Below, in pieces: positions 46,725 through 54,670 of a DNA stretch of 64,000 bases. Source of the DNA: Enterococcus sp. RIT-PI-f (GTDB lineage: Bacteria; Bacillota; Bacilli; Lactobacillales; Enterococcaceae); contig NZ_LHOX01000011.1 in NCBI RefSeq assembly GCF_001297065.1, positions 1-64,000 on the forward strand, written 5' to 3'. Under the pieces are notes generated by a model. It was not told the DNA's origin and did not search any database. It was given only the letters and a program-made list of their open reading frames with translations. The position numbers and the translations under genes are program-made. Every line of letters begins with the position of its first letter. The first letter of the stretch is position 1.

Positions 46725-48131
46725 TTACTCCTCGTCTATTTGAATAATTTCCAAGCGGTCGACTTGCACTGTATCGACCCCAATTTCGGATGATAAGATG
46801 ATTTCTTCGCTTCCTTCTACTAAGGAAAATCGTACTTGGATGGGCTGATAATACTGAGATGGCGGCACCAATAGTGTTTTTACCTCTTCTTTGCTGCCCA
46901 TGTTGAATTGTATTGGCGCAGATAGCGTCAGATACTCAGGTGATTTGACATAAGCAATCACTGTATAATCACCGGTTTGATCAATTTTTGCTTGGAAAGT
47001 CAACCGATCATTTGTTGACTCAAAGCCAGAAACAATCTGCTTCGTAAGGGCAGTCTCATCGGCGATCGTTGTGAGATCTCCTGTTGCGACAGCATCTTTC
47101 GCTGCTAAACGTAATCGGCTTGGCTCACCAGCAGGCAACGTTTGTGTTTCTCCATCTCCCAGCGGCTGATCTATCACTAGTTTGCCCGCTTCATCCCACG
47201 TAAAAGACTGCAGCCGGATCGACCGCGCCCAACCAGAATGATCCCATCGGGCAGCATGATAAATCAACCAATCTTCTGTACCATCCTTTGATTTGGCAAA
47301 TCCGTTATGACCAGGACCAAATACTGCGTCCGTCTGCTGAAAGATGGGTTCAGTTTCTTTTTGCCAATTGTCTTTGACCAATGGATCTGCATCGGTCGCC
47401 ATTGTCAGCAAACCCAAGGCATAATCATTGTCCCAACTGCCGCTGCCAGAATAGACCAAATTGACAGTATTCTCTTTGATGATGACTTGCGGTGCCTCGT
47501 TGATCAAAGGTGTCTGCTTCATTTCCCACGCATACTCTGGTGCAGAAATCAGCTGCTTTTCTCCCTGAACTGACGTCGGTGAGGTCATTGCTGCGATATA
47601 AATATTTTGGGCCACATTTTCATATCCTGCCCAACCAGACCAAATGAAGTAGTTGGCGTCCCCTAACGTCAACACCGTTCCGTCAATGGCAAATGTGTCA
47701 TCCATGCCATCCACAGCTTTCAACACCCATTCACCTGAGTAAGGATCTGTTTGATCATTGATGAGGGCATACATTCGATGGGTTTCTGAAGGTTTATTGG
47801 CGGCAAAATAGACGATCCATTGTCCTTCTATAAAATGGAGTTCAGGTGCCCAAATATTCTCAAGATCCGCCGGCATTTCCCAGATCACTTTTTCTTCGCC
47901 AGCAGCAACATCCGTCAACTGTTCTGAGCGCCAAAGTGTAAGATTATTGCCAGTGGTTTTCGTATAATAGTAGACATCATCTGTCTGCAAGATCCAAGGA
48001 TCTGCACCATCATTGTCGATAATCGGTGTGAAATCTTCCACAACTGTCCTTTGGGTCGCAGCATGTCCGCAACCACTCAAAACCCACGCAGCGCCGCACA
48101 TGCACAACCATACAAACCCTCTTTTCTTCAT
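46725..48131 (-). CDS. GH43 surface lipoprotein, probable arabinosidase or xylosidase
   Basis: A 468-residue exported protein. The signal peptide ends in the lipobox LSGC at Cys21, so it is anchored outside the cell. The five-bladed propeller has the expected acids: base Asp in NDGADPW, pKa-tuning Asp in AIDGTVL and acid Glu in INEAPQVI. Residues about 345-468 add a beta-rich C-terminal part. GH43 enzymes are mostly arabinofuranosidases and xylosidases acting on plant side chains. It is probably the extracellular trimming step before uptake by the ABC transporter upstream. Confidence 0.88.
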   Translation of the reverse strand: MKKRGFVWLCMCGAAWVLSGCGHAATQRTVVEDFTPIIDNDGADPWILQTDDVYYYTKTTGNNLTLWRSEQLTDVAAGEEKVIWEMPADLENIWAPELHFIEGQWIVYFAANKPSETHRMYALINDQTDPYSGEWVLKAVDGMDDTFAIDGTVLTLGDANYFIWSGWAGYENVAQNIYIAAMTSPTSVQGEKQLISAPEYAWEMKQTPLINEAPQVIIKENTVNLVYSGSGSWDNDYALGLLTMATDADPLVKDNWQKETEPIFQQTDAVFGPGHNGFAKSKDGTEDWLIYHAARWDHSGWARSIRLQSFTWDEAGKLVIDQPLGDGETQTLPAGEPSRLRLAAKDAVATGDLTTIADETALTKQIVSGFESTNDRLTFQAKIDQTGDYTVIAYVKSPEYLTLSAPIQFNMGSKEEVKTLLVPPSQYYQPIQVRFSLVEGSEEIILSSEIGVDTVQVDRLEIIQIDEE

Positions 48132-48160
48132 TCACTCTCTCCTTTTGTCCTTGTTTTGGA

Positions 48161-49954
48161 CTAATCGACTTGAGGGGCGTGAAATTGGTCATTGATTTTT
48201 TTGATCGCCGCTAATGGTACTTTTGGCTGACGGTCATAGGTCAATAAGCCATTGATTTCTTGTTCAACATCAGTGATCTGCGTATAGCAATAACCCCAAA
48301 GACCGACCGATTGATAGACTGCAGTCATGATGCGTTGATAGTCTTTCAAGAAGTCTGTTTCATTGTCTGCAGAGGTATACCCCCATCCTGGTTGCCCAGA
48401 CACATCAAAACCGATACCGCCAAACTCAGTCAATAAGATAGGTTGATCTTGATAAGCAAATCCTTTGGCAAACACAGGCCAGGCAGATGTCATTCTCGAC
48501 ACCAGATTTTCTCTTGTGCTTAGTGTTTTTTTGAAATAGTCATACTTCTCAGGTTCTTCTTTTGTACCATGGCTGTAATTATGCAGCGCGCATATATCCG
48601 TTTCAGTCATCGCCCAACCATCATTTGAGATGACCAAGCGCGTTGGATCTATCGAATGGATATAATGATACATGGCTTGCGAAAAATGTTGTTGTTGGCG
48701 ATCATGGCCAATCGCCGGTACACCCCAGCTCTCATTGATTGGCACCCACGTCACGATCGAGGGGTGATTGCTGTCACGATCAATGATCTCCGTCCATTCA
48801 TGCATCAAGCGAGAGACGGATCGTTCATTATAAATCGCTGGTGCTGCACATTCCCCCCAGACAAGAAAGCCTAACCGATCCGCCCAGTATAAAAAGCGTG
48901 GATCTTCGGTTTTCTGATGTTTGCGACAACCATTGAAGCCCATTTCTTTCGCCAGCAAGATGTCTTGTTGGAACGCTTCATCTGTTGGTGCAGTCAACAA
49001 TCCGCTTGGCCAATAGCCTTGGTCTAACACCAATTTTTGATAATATGGCTTATTGTTTAAGTAAACCATCCCGTTTTCAGTATGGATTTTCCGCATACCA
49101 AAATAACTGTTCACCGTGTCGAGACATCTATCTTTTTGTTTGAGTGTAAATCGGATATCGAAAAGTTGAGGGTTCTCTGGCGTCCAGGACCAACCATTGT
49201 TATGAAAATTCGTCCTGAAAATATGTTCTTGAAACAATTCGACTTCGAAGACAACTTTTGCTTCAGTGAACACAGCAGTACCTGCTGCAATAGCAGTCTC
49301 TCCAAATGTAATCTCATAAGCCAAAGATAAATCACTGATCACCTGATTCACTTCAGCAGTGATGGCGATTTTCCCCGCATCAAATCGTGGAACTAACTTT
49401 GTTTTTTGCAAATAACTATCTTGGACCACTTCTAACCAGACAGTTTGCCAAATACCGGTAGAATTGGTGTACCAAATCGCTGCGGATTCCGCTTCCCAAA
49501 ATTGTTTCCCGCGAGGTGTACTCTCATCATCGTGCCGATCGTAAGCACGAACCGCTACCCGCTGCGGACCACCGTCAAGCAACTGGTGCGTGATATCCAC
49601 CTCGAATGATGTATGCCCACCGATATGATTTTTGACATGTTGTCCATTGATATAGATGTCCGCTTCATAGTCCACAGCACCAAAATGCAGCAACACTCGT
49701 TCGTGCTTGCTGTAAGACACCTCAAACTCCCGCATATACCACACAATATCATGTGGGGTACGATCACCAATGCCACTTTCCGCACTTTGGTAGACAAAAG
49801 GTACTTGGATGGTTTTCTGGTAATGAGATGGGTCGTCCTGCCATTTATTTTCCACACCTACATTTTGGTCATCGTACATAAATAACCATTCACCATTTAA
49901 GTTTGTCCACTTATCGCGGACAAATTGTGGTCTTGGATATTCTGTTCTGTTCAT
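48161..49954 (-). CDS. GH2 glycoside hydrolase (second paralogue)
   Basis: A 597-residue enzyme with the same architecture as 44945-46720. The acid/base Glu is in WVPINESWG and the nucleophile Glu in LLTEFGGIGF. The two GH2 genes flank the GH43 gene, which suggests duplication and division of labour on two linkages of one glycan. No signal peptide. It follows the four-helix membrane protein by 12 bases. Confidence 0.9.
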   Translation of the reverse strand: MNRTEYPRPQFVRDKWTNLNGEWLFMYDDQNVGVENKWQDDPSHYQKTIQVPFVYQSAESGIGDRTPHDIVWYMREFEVSYSKHERVLLHFGAVDYEADIYINGQHVKNHIGGHTSFEVDITHQLLDGGPQRVAVRAYDRHDDESTPRGKQFWEAESAAIWYTNSTGIWQTVWLEVVQDSYLQKTKLVPRFDAGKIAITAEVNQVISDLSLAYEITFGETAIAAGTAVFTEAKVVFEVELFQEHIFRTNFHNNGWSWTPENPQLFDIRFTLKQKDRCLDTVNSYFGMRKIHTENGMVYLNNKPYYQKLVLDQGYWPSGLLTAPTDEAFQQDILLAKEMGFNGCRKHQKTEDPRFLYWADRLGFLVWGECAAPAIYNERSVSRLMHEWTEIIDRDSNHPSIVTWVPINESWGVPAIGHDRQQQHFSQAMYHYIHSIDPTRLVISNDGWAMTETDICALHNYSHGTKEEPEKYDYFKKTLSTRENLVSRMTSAWPVFAKGFAYQDQPILLTEFGGIGFDVSGQPGWGYTSADNETDFLKDYQRIMTAVYQSVGLWGYCYTQITDVEQEINGLLTYDRQPKVPLAAIKKINDQFHAPQVD

Positions 49955-49966
49955 AATTACCTCCTC

Positions 49967-50377
49967 TTATGCCAGCTTTTTTTTCAATCGAATCGATTTA
50001 TTTTTGGCAATCAACAAGACACCTGCGGTCATGCCTAAAATCAAACTAATAAAGTCCAAAATAAAATAAGAGAGCAAGCTCTGAATCATGATGTACATGC
50101 CCATCCTAAAATGGATTTGATCATCTTTGATATATTTTTTACTCAGTAGAATGTTGACGAGTCCCAAACCAATCAGCACAACGCCAAAACTACTGACAAA
50201 CAAAAAGATATTGCCATATGTTGCATCTAACTGCTTCAAGTAAGTCACATTCCCACTATTGAATCCAAAGAGATTCAATTGGTTTCCTAACCCATAAAAA
50301 ATGATCGTGATCAAGCCGTCAATGATTTGCCAAATCCCCATGATCAGCACCAAACGCTGTTCCATTTTTCTGCACAT
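49967..50377 (-). CDS. Four-helix membrane protein of unknown function in the glycan operon
   Basis: A 136-residue hydrophobic protein with four predicted helices and a basic tail (NKSIRLKKKLA). I recognise no family. It has AAAGGAT 8 bases before its ATG and lies 4 bases after the MalG-type permease. Constant company with ABC and GH genes suggests an accessory to the transporter, but the function is not known. Confidence 0.75.
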   Translation of the reverse strand: MCRKMEQRLVLIMGIWQIIDGLITIIFYGLGNQLNLFGFNSGNVTYLKQLDATYGNIFLFVSSFGVVLIGLGLVNILLSKKYIKDDQIHFRMGMYIMIQSLLSYFILDFISLILGMTAGVLLIAKNKSIRLKKKLA

Positions 50378-50381
50378 TGTC

Positions 50382-51218
50382 TTATCCTTTCACGCCAACC
50401 GATAAAGACATCGATTGCAAGAAGTATTTTTGGGCAAATAAGTATAGTAGAAACGTTGGAATAATGGCAATCAATGCGCCTGCCATCAAGAGCGTTGGTT
50501 GGGCTTGGTACATACCTTGCAACAACTGCAAGCCAGAAGTGATCGGCATTTTCTCGATATCATTAAACACAATTGATGGCCACAAGAAATCATTCCAAGA
50601 GCCCGTAAATGAGAATAAAGCAACAACAAGTAGTACTGGCTTGATCAATGGCAAGATGATTCGCATAAAAATGGTCAAGTCACCTGCACCATCAATTTGG
50701 GCAGCTTCATCAAAATCTTTGGGGATATTGTCCATAAATTGCTTGACTAAGAAAATATTGAAGACGCCAGCAGCGCCCGGAACGATCATGGCCAAAGGTG
50801 TGTTGACCCATCCAAAAATATCTACGATTTTATAGAGGGGAATCAAATTCACCACTGAAGGAAACATCATCGTTGCCAGTAAAAAAGAAAATAATACATT
50901 TTTGCCTCTAAATTGCAATCGGCTATAAGCGAAAGCCGAAAAGGAAACAACAACCAATACCAACAAGGTGTGGCTGACTGATATAAACATTGAATTCATG
51001 AACCACTTAACAAGCGGCGTACTGGTATTATTGACTAATAACTCGGTATAGTTGGTCAAGACCCATTCAATGGGTAAAATTTTAAAACCAGCAGTCATCA
51101 GCTCCATCTCTGACTTGAATGAAGTCAATACACCATACAATAAAGGCACGAGCCAAATCGCTGCCATGATGATAAGAAATATAAACGCAACAACTGATGA
51201 AATTGTTCTTTTTTTCAT
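50382..51218 (-). CDS. Sugar ABC transporter permease (MalG type)
   Basis: A 278-residue permease with six helices and the EAA coupling loop near DFDEAAQIDGAGDLTIFMRIILPLIKP. It forms the membrane channel with the MalF-type protein encoded 15 bases upstream. No ATPase gene is in the operon, so it relies on a shared MsmK-type ATPase encoded elsewhere. Confidence 0.93.
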   Translation of the reverse strand: MKKRTISSVVAFIFLIIMAAIWLVPLLYGVLTSFKSEMELMTAGFKILPIEWVLTNYTELLVNNTSTPLVKWFMNSMFISVSHTLLVLVVVSFSAFAYSRLQFRGKNVLFSFLLATMMFPSVVNLIPLYKIVDIFGWVNTPLAMIVPGAAGVFNIFLVKQFMDNIPKDFDEAAQIDGAGDLTIFMRIILPLIKPVLLVVALFSFTGSWNDFLWPSIVFNDIEKMPITSGLQLLQGMYQAQPTLLMAGALIAIIPTFLLYLFAQKYFLQSMSLSVGVKG

Positions 51219-51233
51219 ACGCTTGGACCTCCT

Positions 51234-52142
51234 TTATCTTTTAACACGTAGAAATTTGAATTGAATTGCAGAAACGATCATGATACATACCCCTAAGATC
51301 ACTGCCATTGCTGAGGCAATCCCCGCAATCGATTGTCCTGATCCGAAGGCGTTCTGTTGAATATACATCAGCAATACCCGCGTCGAATTATTCGGTCCGC
51401 CACCAGTTAGCATCAAGGGCTGTCCATACACATTGAATTGTGCGATCGTCGTCATCACAACGGTATATAAGATTTGTCCGCGAATGGACGGCAACGTGAT
51501 TTTAAAGAACTTTTGAACAGCAGTAGCGCCGTCGATATCCGCCGCTTCATAATAATCTTTTGGAATACCATTCAAGGCAGCTTGATAAATAATCATATTT
51601 CCGCCAATCGTCCACCATACAGTGACAACAACCAATGCAATCCACGCATATGGCTGCGTACCAGTCCAAGGTGTGGATGTGTTGAAGATTGAATTGATTG
51701 GGCCATAGTTCACGTTAAAAACCAATGTCCAAATGATGACGATGGCAGAAATGGCGAAAAGTGAAGGCATATAGAATATAGACTGAAATACTTTACTCAG
51801 AAACGGTTTGGTATTCAGTGCAGCTGCCAATAACAGCGGAACGATAATACAAAATGGCACCGCACAAAGAACAAAAATAAAGGTATTGGTCAAACCAGTC
51901 CTTAACTGGGTATAGAACGTCGAATCTACATTAAAGAACAATTCTTTGTAATTATCCAGACCGACAAATGTCGGCGCATTGAATAAATCCCAATCTGTGA
52001 AGGAAATATAAATCCCAAAAACAACTGGAATGAGAAAGAATATAGCAAAAATAATTAAATGGGGTGCGACAAATAGCCAGGCAGACCATTCTTTCGTTGT
52101 TGATTTCTTGACCGTCTTGGTTTTTTCCATCGACGTGATCAT
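51234..52142 (-). CDS. Sugar ABC transporter permease (MalF type)
   Basis: A 302-residue permease with six helices and an EAA loop (GIPKDYYEAADIDGATAVQKFFKITLPSIRG). ATG 52142 has GGGAG 8 bases upstream. It lies 64 bases after the binding-protein gene, a gap that holds a terminator-like hairpin. Confidence 0.93.
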   Translation of the reverse strand: MITSMEKTKTVKKSTTKEWSAWLFVAPHLIIFAIFFLIPVVFGIYISFTDWDLFNAPTFVGLDNYKELFFNVDSTFYTQLRTGLTNTFIFVLCAVPFCIIVPLLLAAALNTKPFLSKVFQSIFYMPSLFAISAIVIIWTLVFNVNYGPINSIFNTSTPWTGTQPYAWIALVVVTVWWTIGGNMIIYQAALNGIPKDYYEAADIDGATAVQKFFKITLPSIRGQILYTVVMTTIAQFNVYGQPLMLTGGGPNNSTRVLLMYIQQNAFGSGQSIAGIASAMAVILGVCIMIVSAIQFKFLRVKR

Positions 52143-52162
52143 ACATCATGCTCCCTTCTTGA

Positions 52163-52200
52163 AGAAAAACGGTATCAGCACAGAACCAAGCTGATACCGT
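52163..52200 (-). terminator. Intercistronic attenuator between the binding protein and permeases
   Basis: On the minus strand ACGGTATCAG, a 12-base loop and CTGATACCGT are followed by TTTTTC. It would stop part of the transcripts, keeping the binding lipoprotein in excess over the permeases. Confidence 0.75.
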
Positions 52201-52206
52201 TCATGT

Positions 52207-53472
52207 TTATTTGTTCGAACTATCTTTTGCTATCTTGTCTGCTACTTCTTTTTGCATACCAGACGTAAAGTCATCGATTTCTTGTTTGCCAAAAATCGTA
52301 TCAAAGCCATGGGCATCTAAGTATTCTGCAACATATCCGTTGTATTTATAATCGAAGATGCTCAATGTTGCTTGTTGTTCTGGTGTTGAGATGAATATTG
52401 ATTGCGGCATTTCTTGGTATTCTTCATCATTCAAAATATCTAATGAGGCAGGATTTTGACCAGCTTTCGCCCATTCAAGTGAATTCGTACGTAACCATTC
52501 TAAGAAATCCATGATGCCTTTTTCTTTTTCATCTGTACGTTCTTCACTGTTGAATCGTACAAATTGGTGCGAAGAAGCCCAGTTGACTGTTTCATTTAAA
52601 TCATCAGATAACTGTGGTGAATTGGTCAATCCCCATTCAAATTCCGCGTCTTTCAAATTGTTTTGCAACCAGATACCTTCTGGGAAGAAAATCAATTTAC
52701 CTGCAAGGAATAATTGTGTTGGATCTTCACCATCTTTTGTTGTCACACCTTCGTCATACATTTCTTTCCATAGGCCGATGGCATCTTTAGATGCTTGCGT
52801 ATCTAAAGTTGGCTCTGTGCCATCTTCAGTCAACGCACCTCCGTATTGTTTCATCAACGATAAGAAATTTGGTTTGACCCAAGTAACAGCCATACCACGA
52901 ACGTCATCTGCAGCTGCTTTTTCTCCGGCTGCTTTGATCTCATCAAATGTCAAAATATTGTCATCCAACGCACCTGGTGCATATTTTTCGACTAAATCTT
53001 TGTTGTAATAAGTTCCCCAACTGTGAATATCTAGCGGTACACTGTAGCGAGAGCCATCTAATTCTCCAAGGTTCCAAGCTTCAGCAACATAATTGTCAGC
53101 ATTGATGTTTTCATAATCTCCCAGCAAATCATCATAACTTTCTAGCATCCCATTATCGTTGTATTGTTTGATCCGTTCCGCATGGACGATGGTTAAATCC
53201 GGGATATTCTTGCCTGAATTGACAACCGTTGGGATCTTTGCATACATATCCCCTTCTTTTAAGGACACATTTTTGATTTTATATTCTGGATCTGTTTTGT
53301 TATAGGCATCGATCATGGCCACCATATTTGACCCATCTGCCCCCGTAAATGGATTCCAAAACGTGATTTCGTTCTTGCTGCTTCCCGAACTGCTAGACGA
53401 ATTGCCACAACCAACCAAGAGACCTGCACAGACACCCATCACCAACCACTTTGCCATCTTATTCGCTTTCAT
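52207..53472 (-). CDS. Sugar-binding lipoprotein of the ABC transporter
   Basis: A 421-residue extracellular binding protein of the SBP_bac_1 type (PF01547). Signal peptide with lipobox LVGC at Cys22, a Ser-rich linker, then ITFWNPFTGADGSNMVAMIDAYNK. ATG 53472 is preferred because GGAGG (53484-53480) is spaced correctly, whereas the ATG at 53478 is too close. First gene of the glycan operon. Ligand, from the company it keeps, is probably a plant-derived oligosaccharide. Confidence 0.92.
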   Translation of the reverse strand: MKANKMAKWLVMGVCAGLLVGCGNSSSSSGSSKNEITFWNPFTGADGSNMVAMIDAYNKTDPEYKIKNVSLKEGDMYAKIPTVVNSGKNIPDLTIVHAERIKQYNDNGMLESYDDLLGDYENINADNYVAEAWNLGELDGSRYSVPLDIHSWGTYYNKDLVEKYAPGALDDNILTFDEIKAAGEKAAADDVRGMAVTWVKPNFLSLMKQYGGALTEDGTEPTLDTQASKDAIGLWKEMYDEGVTTKDGEDPTQLFLAGKLIFFPEGIWLQNNLKDAEFEWGLTNSPQLSDDLNETVNWASSHQFVRFNSEERTDEKEKGIMDFLEWLRTNSLEWAKAGQNPASLDILNDEEYQEMPQSIFISTPEQQATLSIFDYKYNGYVAEYLDAHGFDTIFGKQEIDDFTSGMQKEVADKIAKDSSNK

Positions 53473-53491
53473 TGCCATCCTCCATTTTACC

Positions 53492-53540
53492 AATTAGTTA
53501 ATTCGTTAATCTTTATACACGACTTATACTTTAACTAATT
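53492..53540. promoter_or_regulatory. Inverted repeats, candidate ArsR-type regulator operator
   Basis: AATTAGTTAA at 53492-53501 and its reverse complement TTAACTAATT at 53531-53540 frame the start of the binding-protein operon. Their centres are about 39 bases apart. They are placed where a repressor could block the operon, just before its start codon. Confidence 0.5.
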
Positions 53541-53576
53541 AGTATTAGTATTTTGTTGTTTCCGTTTACAAAAATT

Positions 53577-53605
53577 AAATTATCATCTATTGCAAGCGCT
53601 GTCAA
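53577..53605 (-). promoter_or_regulatory. Promoter of the glycan operon, overlapped by a cre site
   Basis: On the minus strand TTGACA (53605-53600), a 17-base spacer and TAATTT (53582-53577). The catabolite-response element TGCAAGCGCTGTCA (53591-53604) covers the -35 and part of the spacer, one mismatch from TGWAANCGNTNWCA. Confidence 0.75.
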
Positions 53606-53619
53606 TGCTATGGTATATT
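53590..53619 (+). promoter_or_regulatory. Possible promoter of the ArsR-type regulator gene
   Basis: TTGCAA (53590-53595) and TATATT (53614-53619) with an 18-base spacer. It would share the cre site with the divergent operon, so CcpA could control both. Confidence 0.4.
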
Positions 53620-53685
53620 AATTTAGTAAAAACAACTCATTGGTTAATGAACATAGAAATGTTACCTAAGACCCCTGCATTTAGT

Positions 53686-53701
53686 TTAACTTAAAAGTTA
53701 A
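53686..53701. repeat. Inverted repeat beside the regulator start
   Basis: TTAACTT-AA-AAGTTAA lies against the ribosome site AGGAG of the regulator gene. Possible autoregulatory operator or translation-control hairpin. Confidence 0.4.
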
Positions 53702-53713
53702 GGAGATGAAGCA

Positions 53714-54625
53714 ATGGAACTTGATTTAACGAAACACTCACTTGCTGTGTATGAAGCATTAGCGAGCGAAACACGGTTAAAAATGATTCACTTTATCGGC
53801 AGCGAAAAGAAAAGCATCAGTGAGATCGCCAAAGAATTACAGATCAGCAATGCGATCACCACCCGCCATGTACAGCAAATGGAAGATGCTGGGTTATTAG
53901 ATTCGGAAAGAGGGATTGGCGCCAATCGCAATAAAAAAATGGTTTTTTTAAAAGTAGACGATATCCATATCACATTTCCCGAAAGAATCTACCAAGCCTT
54001 TAAGTTGCACTCAACTGATCTCAGCATTGGTCACTTCACTGATTTTTCCGTCAACCCAACCTGTGGTTTGGCAACAGTCAAAGAAGTGGTTGGCAAATCG
54101 GATGATCCTAAGTATTTCTTAGATTCCAATCGTGTCAACGCAGGGCTGTTGTGGTTTAGCGAAGGCTTTGTGGAGTACAAGATCCCAAACCTTTTGCAAG
54201 AGTCTGAAACAGCAGAATTGTTAGAAATCAGTCTTGAATTGGCGTCGGAATTCCCACTATCCAATAACATTTGGCCAAGTGATATTTCGATTTTTGTCAA
54301 CGATGTCAAAGTAGCTATCTATACGGTTCCTGGAAACTTCTCAGACACCAGAGGTCGCTATACACCCCTTTGGTGGAATGATCGCTTTAGTCAATATGGC
54401 TTGCTCAAACACATTCGGATCAACAAACTAGACACCGGAATTGATGGTGAATCTTATTCAGAGGTCACGATCGATGATTTGCACCTGCATGATTCTCCCT
54501 TTATCAAGTTACGGTTGGAAATCGAAGAACATGCCAAGAACAAAGGCGGACTCACCTTATTTGGTAAAGGATTCGGGAATCATAATCAAAATATCCTTGT
54601 GAATGTTTATTATTTAGATAATTAA
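53714..54625 (+). CDS. ArsR-type winged-helix regulator with large C-terminal beta-rich domain
   Basis: A 303-residue protein. Residues 1-85 are an ArsR-type winged helix (ALASETRLKMIHFIGSEKKS, then ELQISNAITTRHVQQME). Residues about 100-303 are a beta-rich domain with many aromatics (WPSDISIFVNDVKVAIYT, LWWNDRFSQYG), suggesting a jelly-roll that could bind sugar. Metal-binding cysteines of classical ArsR are absent. It is transcribed away from the glycan operon and probably controls it in response to an oligosaccharide. AGGAGATG lies before the ATG. Effector is an inference. Confidence 0.8.
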   Translation: MELDLTKHSLAVYEALASETRLKMIHFIGSEKKSISEIAKELQISNAITTRHVQQMEDAGLLDSERGIGANRNKKMVFLKVDDIHITFPERIYQAFKLHSTDLSIGHFTDFSVNPTCGLATVKEVVGKSDDPKYFLDSNRVNAGLLWFSEGFVEYKIPNLLQESETAELLEISLELASEFPLSNNIWPSDISIFVNDVKVAIYTVPGNFSDTRGRYTPLWWNDRFSQYGLLKHIRINKLDTGIDGESYSEVTIDDLHLHDSPFIKLRLEIEEHAKNKGGLTLFGKGFGNHNQNILVNVYYLDN

Positions 54626-54670
54626 TAAAAAGGATCACAGACCAATAATTTGGTCCGTGATCCTTTTTCT
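54625..54670. terminator. Bidirectional terminator between the regulator and the dehydrogenase operon
   Basis: AAAAAGGATCACAGACCA and TGGTCCGTGATCCTTTTT pair with a single mismatch around a 6-base loop. It serves both convergent units. Confidence 0.92.
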
